Positions 55,222-64,000 of a DNA stretch of 64,000 nucleotides are shown one piece after another; the first letter of the stretch is position 1, and every line of letters begins with the position of its first letter. This stretch comes from Mycobacterium sp. DL440 (GTDB lineage Bacteria > Actinomycetota > Actinomycetes > Mycobacteriales > Mycobacteriaceae), in the NCBI RefSeq assembly GCF_011745145.1, contig NZ_CP050191.1, positions 6,248,467 to 6,312,466 on the forward strand, in the 5' to 3' direction. Below the pieces are notes generated by a model. It was not told the origin of the DNA and searched no databases. It worked only from the letters and a program-made list of their open reading frames with translations. The translations under genes were made by a program, and so were the position numbers.

Positions 55222-56318
55222 AGTGCCACCTCGCCGACCTCGACCTGCGGAGCCGCTCCGGTGACACCGGCTCGGCGACGAAACGACGCCGCATACACTG
55301 CCGAACGCGCCGCCAGCAGCGGGTCCGGCGAGGGTTCGATGCCATCCGGCAACACCATCGGGTCGAAATTGAGGTCGCGGGCGTTGCCGGCGGCCTCAGT
55401 TGCCATCGAGTCCAGAACCACGGTGCCGGTGTCGATTACGCGGCGATCCGCCGGCCATCCGATGGTCGCGTCGCGCACGTCGTCGTGGGGTTCACCGATC
55501 GACACCAGCAACCGCCAGCGCAACGGACCGGATCGGATATCCCGAATAGCATTGTCGAACAGCCAGTTCGGGCTGGGCGATGGCTTGGCCGGCGCCTTCA
55601 CCTGCTGAAGTGGGGCCAGTGACCATCGCACCGGGGTACGATGACCGGCGGCATTGACAAAGTAGAAGGCGTTCAATCCCCGGAAGGTGCTGTCGGCAAA
55701 TCCGGAGGTGGGCGGTTGCTGTTTGATCACCGACATCGCCGCGGCGGTTTCGGGATGATCGGCCAGAAAACGTGCCATCGCCGCCGGATCCGGTTTGCCG
55801 GTAGCCGGCACCGGCTTGGACGCGAGCAACCGGTCATAGAACCCCTGCACCGAATTGTCCTGGAACACGGGGAGATTCAGCATGGCCGTGCGCCACTGCT
55901 GGGCGTCGGGATACCCGATCGCCAGAGCCAGGCCTCGTGGGGCCGCAGCCGTGTCCGGCACCGCGGGGTTACCCCCGGGCAGTGAGAACCGGCCGACCAA
56001 CGGGGTGCGACCGGCACCGAAGACAGTAGCCTTCGTCACTTCGGCTCCGGCACCATTGCTCTCGAAAAATCCGCTGACCGCAACCCCTTTGGCATGGTTG
56101 AGCCGATAGCCACGATGGGCGCCGGCGACCTTGTGGAACGCGTCGACGAACATCTGAGGGGTCAACCGTGCATGGGATCCCGCCGGGCCACGCGCGTAGA
56201 GCACCGCGCCCAGGTCGGCAGCCAGGAAGCCGCCGACAGCCGCGAGGCCGACGACGACGCTGCGCCGACTGACCGAACTGTTGCGCCACGATGAGGGAAC
56301 GACCGATTTCGGGTCCAT
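55218..56318 (-). CDS. Tat-exported catalase-related haem peroxidase (SrpA-like)
   Basis: 366 residues from ATG 56318; the longer frame upstream is not used. The N-terminus has the twin-arginine motif SVSRRSVVVGLAAVGGFL. A minimal catalase fold follows: distal His in LNHAKGVAVSG and proximal Tyr in AARSAVYAASF. Likely a periplasmic peroxidase that takes electrons from cytochrome b561. It heads a four-gene operon. Confidence 0.9.
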   Translation of the reverse strand: MDPKSVVPSSWRNSSVSRRSVVVGLAAVGGFLAADLGAVLYARGPAGSHARLTPQMFVDAFHKVAGAHRGYRLNHAKGVAVSGFFESNGAGAEVTKATVFGAGRTPLVGRFSLPGGNPAVPDTAAAPRGLALAIGYPDAQQWRTAMLNLPVFQDNSVQGFYDRLLASKPVPATGKPDPAAMARFLADHPETAAAMSVIKQQPPTSGFADSTFRGLNAFYFVNAAGHRTPVRWSLAPLQQVKAPAKPSPSPNWLFDNAIRDIRSGPLRWRLLVSIGEPHDDVRDATIGWPADRRVIDTGTVVLDSMATEAAGNARDLNFDPMVLPDGIEPSPDPLLAARSAVYAASFRRRAGVTGAAPQVEVGEVAL

Positions 56319-56357
56319 GAACGACCTACCTGTGTGTGTTGGGCCTGTACCCGGGTG

Positions 56358-56385
56358 TGTACGCGCGTCGGGCCCGGAAGGTTCA
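56358..56385 (-). promoter_or_regulatory. Candidate ECF-sigma promoter of the catalase-like operon
   Basis: On the minus strand: TGAACC (56385-56380), a 16-base spacer, CGTACA (56363-56358). TGAACC with a CGT-type -10 resembles the SigL promoter pattern. The -35 overlaps the TGA stop of the upstream AraC gene. Transcription would start near 56350, about 30 bases before ATG 56318. Confidence 0.6.
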
Positions 56386-57402
56386 CCGCGATCCCCGGAA
56401 TGCCTTGTAGGTGCGCGGTGGCATTCCTCCTTTCCATCGTTTGAATGCGGCAGTGAAACTCGGGGTATCGGCGTAGCCGAGCCGTCGCCCGATCTCGGCG
56501 ACGCTGAGCGCACCGGTGGCAAGAAGTTCTTCGGCGAGGCGCTCGCGCACCTCATTCAGAAGGCTGCGGTAGGAGGTCCCCTCATGTTCGAGATGCCGCC
56601 GCAGCGTTCGTGAACTCATGTGGAATTCGGAAGCGACGGCCTCGAAGTCGGGTGGCCGCCCCGGTTGTTGGACAAGTTGATCACGAACCCGTCCCGCGTA
56701 GCCGGACCGTGCGCGCCGTTGCGTCAGCAACTGTCGGCACTGTTCCTGGGTCGTGGCGGCCGCGTACGGGTCTGCTTGCGGTATCGGGAGATCGAGGATG
56801 TCGCGTTGGATCTCGATGAAGTTCTCCTCCGCACCGAAAACGGGTGGCAGCCCGAGTGCTCGATAGGGAGCGAGCGATGCCGGTGCCGGATGGGTGAAGT
56901 GCGCACGCCCGAGTGGCGCCGGGTTGGAGGTGACCTGGTGTCCGAGGTTGGCGATTGAGGCGGTTTCCCGTTCGACGAAGAACTGGCGCACGCCGGCCGG
57001 CAAATCCGAGGGATCGAGCATCAGCCGGACGTGGTCACCCGCAGTGACGATCGACATTCGGGTGAACGCGAACGTCAGGTCCACGTAGCGCAATCCGACC
57101 TCGATCGCGGAGCGCACCGTCGGGCAGCTCGACAGCGCGAAGCCCCAGATGCCATGGGTCGTCAGGTGATACCGCAGGCCCGCCTCGATCGCCAGGGCCG
57201 GCGCATCACCCGCCGCGGCAATCAGATTCTGCACAATGCGCAATTCCTGCCGGCCGGACACGGTGGCCTGCGGGTCGGCCAACATCTCAGGCGCCAGTCC
57301 GGTTCCGGCCAGGACGACATGGGCCGGAATGCCGTGCTCTGCGCCCAGCTTGGTCAGCAGCAGCGCGCTCGCGGGCGGGCGCGGCAGGTCCAGATCAGGC
57401 AT
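56383..57402 (-). CDS. AraC-family transcriptional regulator (OruR-like)
   Basis: 339 residues from ATG 57402, chosen over GTG 57408 because GGAG is correctly spaced. N-terminal arabinose_bd-like (PF12625-type) domain; C-terminal helix-turn-helix (VAEIGRRLGYADTPSFTAAF). Its stop overlaps the -35 of the catalase-like operon. Divergent from the SDR-lipase pair, 129 bases apart. Confidence 0.9.
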   Translation of the reverse strand: MPDLDLPRPPASALLLTKLGAEHGIPAHVVLAGTGLAPEMLADPQATVSGRQELRIVQNLIAAAGDAPALAIEAGLRYHLTTHGIWGFALSSCPTVRSAIEVGLRYVDLTFAFTRMSIVTAGDHVRLMLDPSDLPAGVRQFFVERETASIANLGHQVTSNPAPLGRAHFTHPAPASLAPYRALGLPPVFGAEENFIEIQRDILDLPIPQADPYAAATTQEQCRQLLTQRRARSGYAGRVRDQLVQQPGRPPDFEAVASEFHMSSRTLRRHLEHEGTSYRSLLNEVRERLAEELLATGALSVAEIGRRLGYADTPSFTAAFKRWKGGMPPRTYKAFRGSR

Positions 57403-57449
57403 CGTCACTCCACCATTTCTTCGTGTCCGAAAATCCTATATTCCTGACC

Positions 57450-57471
57450 GGTCACCAACTGTTGGCTGACC
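57450..57471. promoter_or_regulatory. 22-bp palindrome in the AraC/SDR divergent promoter
   Basis: GGTCACCAAC (57450-57459), T, then GTTGGCTGACC (57461-57471): a near-perfect inverted repeat with a single inserted C at 57466. Candidate operator controlling the AraC gene, the SDR-lipase pair, or both. Confidence 0.5.
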
Positions 57472-57531
57472 ATTCCCGCACGTAGTTTGAGGTTCGCTGA
57501 GCGCTCAGGCGCTGAACCCGGAGGAGCGACA

Positions 57532-58428
57532 ATGTTGTCCACCGTCAAGGACGCCGTCACGTCACGGCTGGGCATCGGACCGAACGCGCGGCCTGCGGAC
57601 CGGTGCACTGTGAACCGGTCGCTCGTGGGGCGGGTCGTCGCGGTGACCGGCGGAGCGGCCGGAATCGGCCGCGCCATCGCCGCGCAGCTAGCAGCCGCCG
57701 GGGCCCGCGTCGCGATCGGTGATCGTGACGGGCTCGGCGCCCGCCGCGCGGCCTCCGAGATCACCGGCGCCGTGGAAGGGTTCGATCTCGACGTCACCGA
57801 CACGGCGTCGTTCACCACGTTTCTCGATGCGGTACAAGCGAAATGGGGACAGATCGACGTACTGGTGAACAACGCCGGCGTGATGTGGGTCGGCAAGTTC
57901 GACGAGGAACCCGAGGACGCCACGCGCCGGCAGATCGAGGTGAACCTGCACGGCGTCATCCGCGGCGTGAGGGCAGCCGCACCCGCGATGCGGGCCCGCC
58001 GCCACGGGCACATTGTCACGATCGCCTCGGCGGCCTCCAGGCTGTCCCCGCCGGGGGAGGCCACCTACGCCGCCACCAAACACGCGGTGCTCGGCTACCT
58101 GCGCGCCGTACGCGCCGAACTGCGCGGCACCGGCGTCGAGATCTCGGTCATCATGCCCGGTGTCGTCGACACCGAACTGGCCACGGGCACCGCGACCGGC
58201 GCGGCCAAACTGCTGCAGCCCGTCGACGTGGCCCGCGCCGTCGCCGCGGTGATCGAGCACCCTCGATTCGAGGTGACGCTGCCGCGCTACGTCGGCCTGG
58301 CAGTCCGCCTGGTGGAGCTCCTACCGCAGGCCGTTCGCGATGTCGTCCTCGCCCGGATGGTGCCCGATCAGGTCACCAGCACCGACAAAGCCTCCCGGCA
58401 GGAGTACGAACAGGGGTCGCTGCGATGA
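57532..58428 (+). CDS. Short-chain dehydrogenase/reductase
   Basis: 298 residues from ATG 57532 with GGAGGAG ahead. Cofactor motif TGGAAGIGRAIA, NNAGVM, catalytic YAATKHA. Classical SDR with a C-terminal extension (YVGLAVRLVELLPQAVRDVV) common in membrane-associated SDRs. ATGA overlap with the lipase gene. Substrate unknown. Confidence 0.88.
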   Translation: MLSTVKDAVTSRLGIGPNARPADRCTVNRSLVGRVVAVTGGAAGIGRAIAAQLAAAGARVAIGDRDGLGARRAASEITGAVEGFDLDVTDTASFTTFLDAVQAKWGQIDVLVNNAGVMWVGKFDEEPEDATRRQIEVNLHGVIRGVRAAAPAMRARRHGHIVTIASAASRLSPPGEATYAATKHAVLGYLRAVRAELRGTGVEISVIMPGVVDTELATGTATGAAKLLQPVDVARAVAAVIEHPRFEVTLPRYVGLAVRLVELLPQAVRDVVLARMVPDQVTSTDKASRQEYEQGSLR

Positions 58429-59771
58429 CACGCGTGTCCAACCGGATCTCCGCTGTGCCACTGCTGCCGCGGGAGGATCCGTTCTTCGAGCCGCCGGTCG
58501 GCTTCGAAGCGCAGCCTCCCGGCACCGTGCTGCGCACCCGGGAGGTTTCGGTCGCCTTCCTGGGCCGGGTGCCGCTGAAGAAGGTGTCGGCGTGGCAGCT
58601 GTTGTACCGCAGCAGTGATCTGAACCGGCGCCCGGAGGCTGCGGTGACCACCGTGCTGCTGCCTGCCTGCGCCGATCCGCACCGGCCACGTCCGGTGCTG
58701 GCCTACCAATGCGCCATCGACGCTGTCGCCGACCGGCACTTCCCCTCGTATGCGCTGCGGCTGGGCGCCGACGCGCCCTGGTGCGTGCCGCAGTTCGAGC
58801 TGCTGGTCCTCGCCAACGCATTGCGGCGCGGGTGGGCGGTGTCGATCGCCGATCACGAGGGTCTGGGCGGGCATTTCGGTGCACCGCGTGAACCGGGCTA
58901 CCGGGTGCTCGACGGCGTTCGTGCGGCACTGTCTTTCGAGCCGCTGCGCCTGGTCGCAGATGCGTCGATCGCCCTGTGGGGGTATTCCGGGGGCGGGATG
59001 GCCAGTGCCTGGGCTGCTGAGGTCGCGCCGACGTACGCGCCCGAACTACGCATTGTGGGCGCCGCGCTGGGCTCCCCGGTGGGCGATCCCGGACAGGCGT
59101 TGCTCAAGCTCAACGGCACGGCGCTGGCGGGACTGCCGGCCATGGTCATCGCCGCGATCCGCCGTGTTTATCCCGACCTGGACCGGCTGGTCGACCAGCA
59201 CGCCACCGACACCGGGCGGCGTCGGCTCGCCGAGATCGAGACCCTGGGCACCATCGCGGCCATCAGGGCATATCGGCACGATGACATCGACAACTACATC
59301 GACACACCGCTGGCGGATCTCCTCGCCACGCCCGAGGTCGTGAGCATCATCTATGACCTGCGGCTGGGCGCCATCGCGCCGCAGTGCCCACTGCTGGTGG
59401 TGCAGGGCGTGCACGACCAGTTCATCGCAGCCGTCGACGTGGACGGACTGGTGCAGGACTACATCGACGGCGGAGCCCATGTGCATTACCTGCGCGACCG
59501 GCTCAGCGAACACATCACGCTGCATCCACTGTCGGTGCCCGCGATACTCGACTGGCTGGCCGACCGCATTGCCGGACGGCCACTGGGCACCCCGGCAGTC
59601 ACGACCGTGTGGTCGATGGCAGCATCACTCAAAACCCTTGGCGGGCTGCTGATGACCGCGCTGGTGGCGATCAAGGTTGCGACGGGTCGATCTCTGACAC
59701 CGCGGTCGTGGAGCCCGCAGACCGCACTGCTGCATGCTCCGAGCCGGCGTGGACGGTCGATGTTCGGATGA
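58425..59771 (+). CDS. LIP-family lipase (secretory-lipase type)
   Basis: 448 residues from ATG 58425; the frame to 57843 is shadow. Alpha/beta hydrolase with GYSGGGMASAW nucleophile, Asp in QGVHDQFIAAV and His in LSEHITLHPL. Family is that of fungal secreted lipases and mycobacterial relatives, but no clear signal peptide is seen. Coupled to the SDR by ATGA. Confidence 0.86.
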   Translation: MTRVSNRISAVPLLPREDPFFEPPVGFEAQPPGTVLRTREVSVAFLGRVPLKKVSAWQLLYRSSDLNRRPEAAVTTVLLPACADPHRPRPVLAYQCAIDAVADRHFPSYALRLGADAPWCVPQFELLVLANALRRGWAVSIADHEGLGGHFGAPREPGYRVLDGVRAALSFEPLRLVADASIALWGYSGGGMASAWAAEVAPTYAPELRIVGAALGSPVGDPGQALLKLNGTALAGLPAMVIAAIRRVYPDLDRLVDQHATDTGRRRLAEIETLGTIAAIRAYRHDDIDNYIDTPLADLLATPEVVSIIYDLRLGAIAPQCPLLVVQGVHDQFIAAVDVDGLVQDYIDGGAHVHYLRDRLSEHITLHPLSVPAILDWLADRIAGRPLGTPAVTTVWSMAASLKTLGGLLMTALVAIKVATGRSLTPRSWSPQTALLHAPSRRGRSMFG

Positions 59772-59780
59772 GATCAGCGC

Positions 59781-60161
59781 CTATGTGCGCCGAAGTAACA
59801 CCGCATTGTCGAAAGGCAACCGGCCAAACGCAATTCGGCCTAGGCCTGTGACATGTTCAGCCGCTTCCTGCCTGGTCACCAGCTGGGGATCGGTGACGGC
59901 GAACGTCCGGCCGTGACGCTTGAGCTGCGCCCCGCCGGCTGCGACGACGTTCTTCAGCCAGTCCCGGTCGGGGCCGTAGGTGAGCAGGATGGCCACCCCT
60001 TCGTCAGTGCTGAAAACCGACAGCGGGGTGCGGTAGCGAGCACCTGATTTGCGGCCGACGTGTTCGAGGATCCCGAATGTGGGCGCCCATCCGGCCCAAA
60101 GTCGCTGGATGGGGTTGGTGACGTGGCGGTTGAACCGGGCCAGCCATTGCGGGAGTTGCAT
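59781..60161 (-). CDS. Nitroreductase-family deazaflavin (F420)-dependent oxidoreductase
   Basis: 126 residues from ATG 60161. Ddn-like split barrel: GRKSGARYRTPLSVFSTDEG and YGPDRDWLKNVVAAGG are family marks. Uses F420H2 to reduce unknown substrates. Convergent with the lipase (9 bases apart) and divergent from a paralogue. Confidence 0.87.
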   Translation of the reverse strand: MQLPQWLARFNRHVTNPIQRLWAGWAPTFGILEHVGRKSGARYRTPLSVFSTDEGVAILLTYGPDRDWLKNVVAAGGAQLKRHGRTFAVTDPQLVTRQEAAEHVTGLGRIAFGRLPFDNAVLLRRT

Positions 60162-60345
60162 GGCCCCATTCAATCGCGGCCGTGACGGCGGTCACAACCT
60201 ACTGTGGTCGGATTTCGGTGGGTCGAGCGAGCCGCGGTCTCATCGGCCCTCAGCTGAAACGCCTGAGCAACAGCGTGTGCTCGACACCCGCGCGGGCCAT
60301 CACTTCACCTTGCCGCGCCAGGTCGAATGCGCCGAGACTGGAGCC

Positions 60346-60732
60346 ATGGCCTATCTCAAACCGCCGTGGTTCGTCCGCAAGGTGTTCAACCGCATCGCGA
60401 TGGCGACCGGCGTCGGGCACAGCGAGACGCTCATCGTGACCCGGCGGACCAACAAGCAGCCTCAGCAGATACCTGTCGTCGTCCCCGTGGTCGACGGGGT
60501 CAGATACCTGGTGTCCACCCGTGGCGAGTCGGACTGGGTCCGCAATGTGCGGGCCGAGCCCAAGGTCCGGGTCGGATCCCTCGACTACATCGCCGCCGAG
60601 GTTCCGGTGCCGCAGAGGGCACCGGTCATCGCGGCCTACCGGCCGCTGGCCGGCAAGGTGGTGGAGGGCTATTTCCGGGATCTGCCCGATGACGCCGATC
60701 ACCCGGTGTTCGCGCTCACGCCGGCGGGGTGA
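60346..60732 (+). CDS. Second Ddn-like deazaflavin-dependent oxidoreductase (Rv0523c position)
   Basis: 128 residues from ATG 60346. Same family as the preceding gene, with TRRTNKQPQQIPVVVPVVDG and STRGESDWVRNVRAEPKVRV. It lies 57 bases before hemL. The two paralogues share low identity, so they probably act on different compounds. Confidence 0.83.
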   Translation: MAYLKPPWFVRKVFNRIAMATGVGHSETLIVTRRTNKQPQQIPVVVPVVDGVRYLVSTRGESDWVRNVRAEPKVRVGSLDYIAAEVPVPQRAPVIAAYRPLAGKVVEGYFRDLPDDADHPVFALTPAG

Positions 60733-60789
60733 CCGCGTCCACTACACCCTGTAGTTGACCGATTTGCACCGGCTGGGACACTGGTGGTC

Positions 60790-62100
60790 ATGCGTGTTGA
60801 CAAACCGCAGACTCAGCGATCGGCGCAACTGTTCGCCGACGCCTGCGCAGTGATCCCCGGTGGCGTCAACTCCCCGGTCCGTGCCTTCAGCTCGGTCGGA
60901 GGTACCCCCAGGTTCATCACCTCGGCCAAGGGCTACTGGCTGACCGATGCCGATGACAACCGCTACGTCGACCTGGTCTGCTCGTGGGGTCCGATGTTGC
61001 TCGGCCACGCTCACCCGGCGGTCGTGGAGGCCGTGCAGAAGGTGGCGGTCAACGGGCTGAGCTTCGGCGCCCCGACCCCGTCGGAGACGGAACTCGCCGC
61101 CGAGATCATCGACCGGGTGGCCCCCGTCGAGCGGCTGCGTCTGGTCAACTCGGGCACCGAGGCCACCATGAGCGCGATCCGGCTGGCCCGCGGCTACACC
61201 GGCCGCGCCAAGATCATCAAGTTCTCCGGCTGCTATCACGGCCACAGTGACGCGCTGCTGGCCGATGCCGGATCGGGCGTCGCGACCCTGGGCCTGCCGT
61301 CCTCGCCCGGTGTCACCGGAGCGGCCGCGGCCGACACCATCGTGGTGCCGTACAACAACGTCGCTGCCGTGGAAGAGGTCTTCGGCCGGTTCGGTGACGA
61401 GATCGCCTGCGTCATCAGCGAAGCCAGCCCGGGCAACATGGGCACGGTGCCTCCGTTGCCCGGCTTCAACGCGGCGTTGCGCCGGATCACCGCGGCTCAC
61501 GGTGCGCTGCTGGTCCTCGACGAGGTGATGACGGGTTTCCGGGTGAGCCGGGCCGGTTGGTATGGAGTGGATCCCGTCGACGCCGACCTGTTCACCTTCG
61601 GCAAGGTGATGAGCGGCGGGCTGCCCGCCGCGGCGTTCGGCGGCAGTGCCGAGGTGATGGGGCGGTTGGCCCCGCTCGGGCCGGTCTACCAGGCCGGGAC
61701 GCTCTCCGGGAACCCGGTGGCGATGGCCGCCGGGCTGGCCACGTTGCGCCACGCCGACGATGCCGCCTACGCCAGGTTGGACGCCAACGCCGACCGGTTG
61801 GCAGGCCTGCTCACCGGTGCTCTGGCCGACGCGAGTGTGGCGCACCGGGTGCAGCGTGCGGGCAACATGCTCAGCGTGTTTTTCACCCACGAGCCGGTCA
61901 ACGACTTCGCCGCGGCCAAGGCGACCGAAACCTGGCGTTTCCCGCCGTTCTTCCATGCGTTGCTGGAGGCCGGTGTGTACCCGCCCTGCAGTGCCTTCGA
62001 AACTTGGTTTGTCTCAGCGGCTTTGGATGACGAGGCGTTTGACCGCATCGCCGACGCGCTGCCCGGTGCGGCCCGGGCCGCCGCGGAGGCCCGCCCGTGA
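60790..62100 (+). CDS. hemL: Glutamate-1-semialdehyde 2,1-aminomutase
   Basis: 436 residues from ATG 60790 (GTG 60784 is an alternative). PLP aminotransferase fold with Lys272 in [16 protein letters not shown], plus [16 protein letters not shown] and [12 protein letters not shown]. Converts glutamate semialdehyde to ALA, next step after HemA. GTGA overlap with the phosphatase gene. Confidence 0.97.
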   Translation: MRVDKPQTQRSAQLFADACAVIPGGVNSPVRAFSSVGGTPRFITSAKGYWLTDADDNRYVDLVCSWGPMLLGHAHPAVVEAVQKVAVNGLSFGAPTPSETELAAEIIDRVAPVERLRLVNSGTEATMSAIRLARGYTGRAKIIKFSGCYHGHSDALLADAGSGVATLGLPSSPGVTGAAAADTIVVPYNNVAAVEEVFGRFGDEIACVISEASPGNMGTVPPLPGFNAALRRITAAHGALLVLDEVMTGFRVSRAGWYGVDPVDADLFTFGKVMSGGLPAAAFGGSAEVMGRLAPLGPVYQAGTLSGNPVAMAAGLATLRHADDAAYARLDANADRLAGLLTGALADASVAHRVQRAGNMLSVFFTHEPVNDFAAAKATETWRFPPFFHALLEAGVYPPCSAFETWFVSAALDDEAFDRIADALPGAARAAAEARP

Positions 62101-62711
62101 CCGTACGCACGACCGTGCACGTGATGCGTCACGGCGAGGTGTTCAACCCGGAGAAGGTGCTCTACGGCCGGCTGCCCGGCTATCACCTGTCCGAGCGTGG
62201 GCAGGCCCAGGCGCGGGCCGCCGCGGACTGGCTGGCCGGCAAGGACATCGTCTATGTGGTGGCCTCCCCGCTGGAGCGGGCCCAGGAGACGGCGACGCCG
62301 ATCGCGGAGAGCCATGGGCTGCCGATCGCCACCGACGGCGACCTCATCGAGTCGTGGAACCAGTTCGAGGGGGAGCGGGTGGCCCCCGGCGACGGTGCCC
62401 TGCGTGACCCGCGGAACTGGCCGAAGCTGCGCAACCCCGCCAAGCCGTCGTGGGGTGAGCCCTACGCCGAGATCGCCCCGCGGATGATGACGGCCATGCA
62501 CCGGGCCCGGGAGAAGGCGGCCGGGCACGAGGCCGTGTGCGTCAGCCACCAGCTTCCGGTCGAGACGTTGCGCCGGGCGATGACCGGGCGCAAGCTGGCC
62601 CATCTGCCGTTGCCGCACAGCCGGCTGTGCAATCTGTCCTCGATCACGTCGTTCACCTTCGACGACGACACGCTGATCCGATGGGGCTACACGGAGCCCT
62701 GGGGAATCTGA
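62097..62711 (+). CDS. Histidine phosphatase family protein (Rv0525-like)
   Basis: 204 residues from GTG 62097. Catalytic MRHGEVFNP, and the second His in [11 protein letters not shown]. Substrate unknown. Conserved between hemL and the thioredoxin-lipoprotein in mycobacteria. ATG of the next gene follows its stop directly. Confidence 0.9.
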   Translation: MTVRTTVHVMRHGEVFNPEKVLYGRLPGYHLSERGQAQARAAADWLAGKDIVYVVASPLERAQETATPIAESHGLPIATDGDLIESWNQFEGERVAPGDGALRDPRNWPKLRNPAKPSWGEPYAEIAPRMMTAMHRAREKAAGHEAVCVSHQLPVETLRRAMTGRKLAHLPLPHSRLCNLSSITSFTFDDDTLIRWGYTEPWGI

Positions 62712-63317
62712 ATGAGGTCGTTGGTCGCCCGGGCGAGTGCGGCGGTGCTGGCAGGGCTGGTGCTGCTCACCGGTTGTTCGACGGGTGACGACGCGGTGGC
62801 CCAGGGCGGCACCTTCGAGTTCGTCGCGCCCGGCGGCAAGACCGACATCTTCTACGACCCACCTGAAAAGCGTGGCACCCCAGGCGAATTGAGCGGGCCC
62901 GAACTGACCGACCCGGCCAAGACCCTCTCGCTGGAAGATTTGGCCGGCAAGGTCGTGGTGATCAACGTGTGGGGCCAGTGGTGTGGGCCGTGCCGGGCCG
63001 AGATCGGCGAGTTGCAGAAGGTGTACGAACAGACGCGCGACAAGGGCGTGGCGTTTCTCGGCATCGACGTGCGTGACAACAACCGTGAGGCCGCAGTCGA
63101 TTTCGTCACCGACCGCAAGGTGACCTTTCCGTCGATCTACGACCCGGCGATGCGCACCATGATCGCGTTCGGCGGCAAGTATCCGACCACGGTGATCCCG
63201 TCGACCGTGGTGCTGGACCGTCAGCACCGGGTGGCCGCGGTGTTCCTGCGTGAACTGCTGGCCGACGATCTGCGACCGGTCGTCGAGCGGTTGGCTGCCG
63301 AGGGGCAGCAGCCATGA
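62712..63317 (+). CDS. Thioredoxin-like lipoprotein, cytochrome c maturation (Rv0526-like)
   Basis: 201 residues from ATG 62712. Lipobox VLLTGC (Cys near residue 22), then a TlpA/ResA-type thioredoxin domain with WCGPCRAE. It reduces apocytochrome c haem-binding thiols outside the membrane. ATGA overlap with ccdA, the membrane electron donor. Confidence 0.93.
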   Translation: MRSLVARASAAVLAGLVLLTGCSTGDDAVAQGGTFEFVAPGGKTDIFYDPPEKRGTPGELSGPELTDPAKTLSLEDLAGKVVVINVWGQWCGPCRAEIGELQKVYEQTRDKGVAFLGIDVRDNNREAAVDFVTDRKVTFPSIYDPAMRTMIAFGGKYPTTVIPSTVVLDRQHRVAAVFLRELLADDLRPVVERLAAEGQQP

Positions 63318-64000
63318 CCGGATTCGCCGAGATCGCCGCGGCCGGGCCGGTGCTGCTGGCGCTGGGGATCAGCCTGCTGGCCGGGTTGGTGTCGTTCGCC
63401 TCGCCGTGTGTGGTGCCGCTGGTGCCCGGCTATCTGTCCTATCTGGCAGCGGTCGTCGGGGTACAGGAGGGCCCGGCGGTGACGGGGGCCGGGGCTACCA
63501 GGCAAGCCACCAAGACTGCCCGACTGCGGGTGGCCGGGGCGGCGGCGTTGTTCGTCGCCGGCTTCACCGTGGTGTTTCTGCTCGGCGCCGTGGCGGTACT
63601 CGGGATGACCACCACGCTGATCGTCAATCAGGTTCTGCTGCAACGTATCGGCGGTGTCATCACGATCGTGATGGGCCTGGTGTTCGTCGGTTTCATCCCG
63701 ACGCTGCAACGCCAGGCCCGGTTCGCCCCGCGGCAGTGGTCCACGATGGCCGGGGCGCCACTGCTCGGCGCGGTGTTCGCGCTGGGCTGGACCCCGTGCC
63801 TGGGGCCGACGCTGACCGGGGTGATCGCAGTGGCCTCGGCGACCGACGGCGCCACCGTGGCGCGCGGCGTGGTGCTGGTGCTGGCCTACTGCTTCGGGTT
63901 GGGCATCCCGTTCGTGCTGCTGGCCCTCGGCTCGGCGCGCGCGGTGACCGGCCTGGGCTGGCTGCGCCGGCACACCCGGACCATCCAGATCTTCGGTGGT
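63314..64000 (+). CDS. ccdA: CcdA cytochrome c biogenesis membrane protein (partial)
   Basis: 229 codons from ATG 63314, running off the window end. Multi-helix protein; the redox Cys pair is SFASPCVVPLVPGY and ALGWTPCLGPTL. It carries electrons across the membrane to the thioredoxin-like lipoprotein. The ccsA/ccsB genes should follow, as in M. tuberculosis. Confidence 0.95.
   Translation, partial: MTGFAEIAAAGPVLLALGISLLAGLVSFASPCVVPLVPGYLSYLAAVVGVQEGPAVTGAGATRQATKTARLRVAGAAALFVAGFTVVFLLGAVAVLGMTTTLIVNQVLLQRIGGVITIVMGLVFVGFIPTLQRQARFAPRQWSTMAGAPLLGAVFALGWTPCLGPTLTGVIAVASATDGATVARGVVLVLAYCFGLGIPFVLLALGSARAVTGLGWLRRHTRTIQIFGG

Overview
The window is a chromosomal segment of a rapidly growing mycobacterium (Mycobacterium/Mycolicibacterium). 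It is GC-rich, with many GTG starts and GTGA/ATGA stop-start overlaps. Gene order follows the Mycobacterium tuberculosis stretch Rv0465c to Rv0527: ramB, icl1, fadB2, umaA, madR, hbhA, murB, mshA, gpm1, senX3-regX3, proC, galE2, hadD, serB1, hemA-C-D-B, hemL, ccdA. Mycothiol, mycolate and mycobacterial ribosome (bS22) genes support this. A chromosomal aph(3'')-type gene would fit a fortuitum-like species, but the species is not proven. Orthology is inferred from recalled family sequences and gene order; no database was searched.

Bases 1-6000 are a glyoxylate-shunt/fatty-acid block: RamB regulator, acyl-ACP thioesterase, isocitrate lyase, hydroxybutyryl-CoA dehydrogenase and a mycolate-type cyclopropane synthase. 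RamB-like boxes lie upstream of both ramB and icl1. Bases 6000-12000 hold a DUF559 gene, a PPK2 polyphosphate kinase, the mycolate-desaturation regulator MadR, a DUF445 membrane protein, an XRE regulator and the heparin-binding hemagglutinin. Bases 12000-22000 are envelope and thiol genes (DUF2993, nitrilase, two tandem DUF2505 genes, murB, LdtE, mshA). The ROK-mshA operon is preceded by a leaderless open reading frame with four consecutive Cys codons inside a hairpin, a cysteine-attenuator architecture.

Bases 22000-42000 carry gpm1, the phosphate-sensing SenX3-RegX3 pair, exopolyphosphatase, proC, an excisionase-like HTH gene, the 33-residue ribosomal protein bS22, galE2, an acyltransferase, hadD, serB1 and the haem operon hemA-C-D-B. 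Relative to M. tuberculosis as I recall it, pcaA, deoC, lysE, cmaA2 and mmpS2/mmpL2 are missing from their usual places.

Bases 42000-60700 are accessory: an APH(3'')-like kinase, a Tat-exported esterase, an mpaB/DUF2236 oxygenase, a methanethiol methyltransferase-like protein, a DesA-like acyl-ACP desaturase, a CrtI/RetSat-like oxidoreductase, a TetR plus P450, and a tight four-gene unit (exported catalase-like haem protein, cytochrome b561, ECF sigma factor, zinc anti-sigma factor) with a TGAACC-type promoter in front. AraC, SDR, lipase and two deazaflavin oxidoreductase genes follow. From 60790 the conserved hemL, phosphatase, thioredoxin-lipoprotein and ccdA series (cytochrome c maturation) resumes and runs off the end.

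I saw no rRNA, tRNA, insertion sequence, prophage or CRISPR array. No gene-free stretch exceeds 300 bases. The longest are 2415-2673 (icl1 control region) and 49100-49327 (upstream of the desaturase, where I see nothing specific). Bases 1-56 show no recognisable feature.
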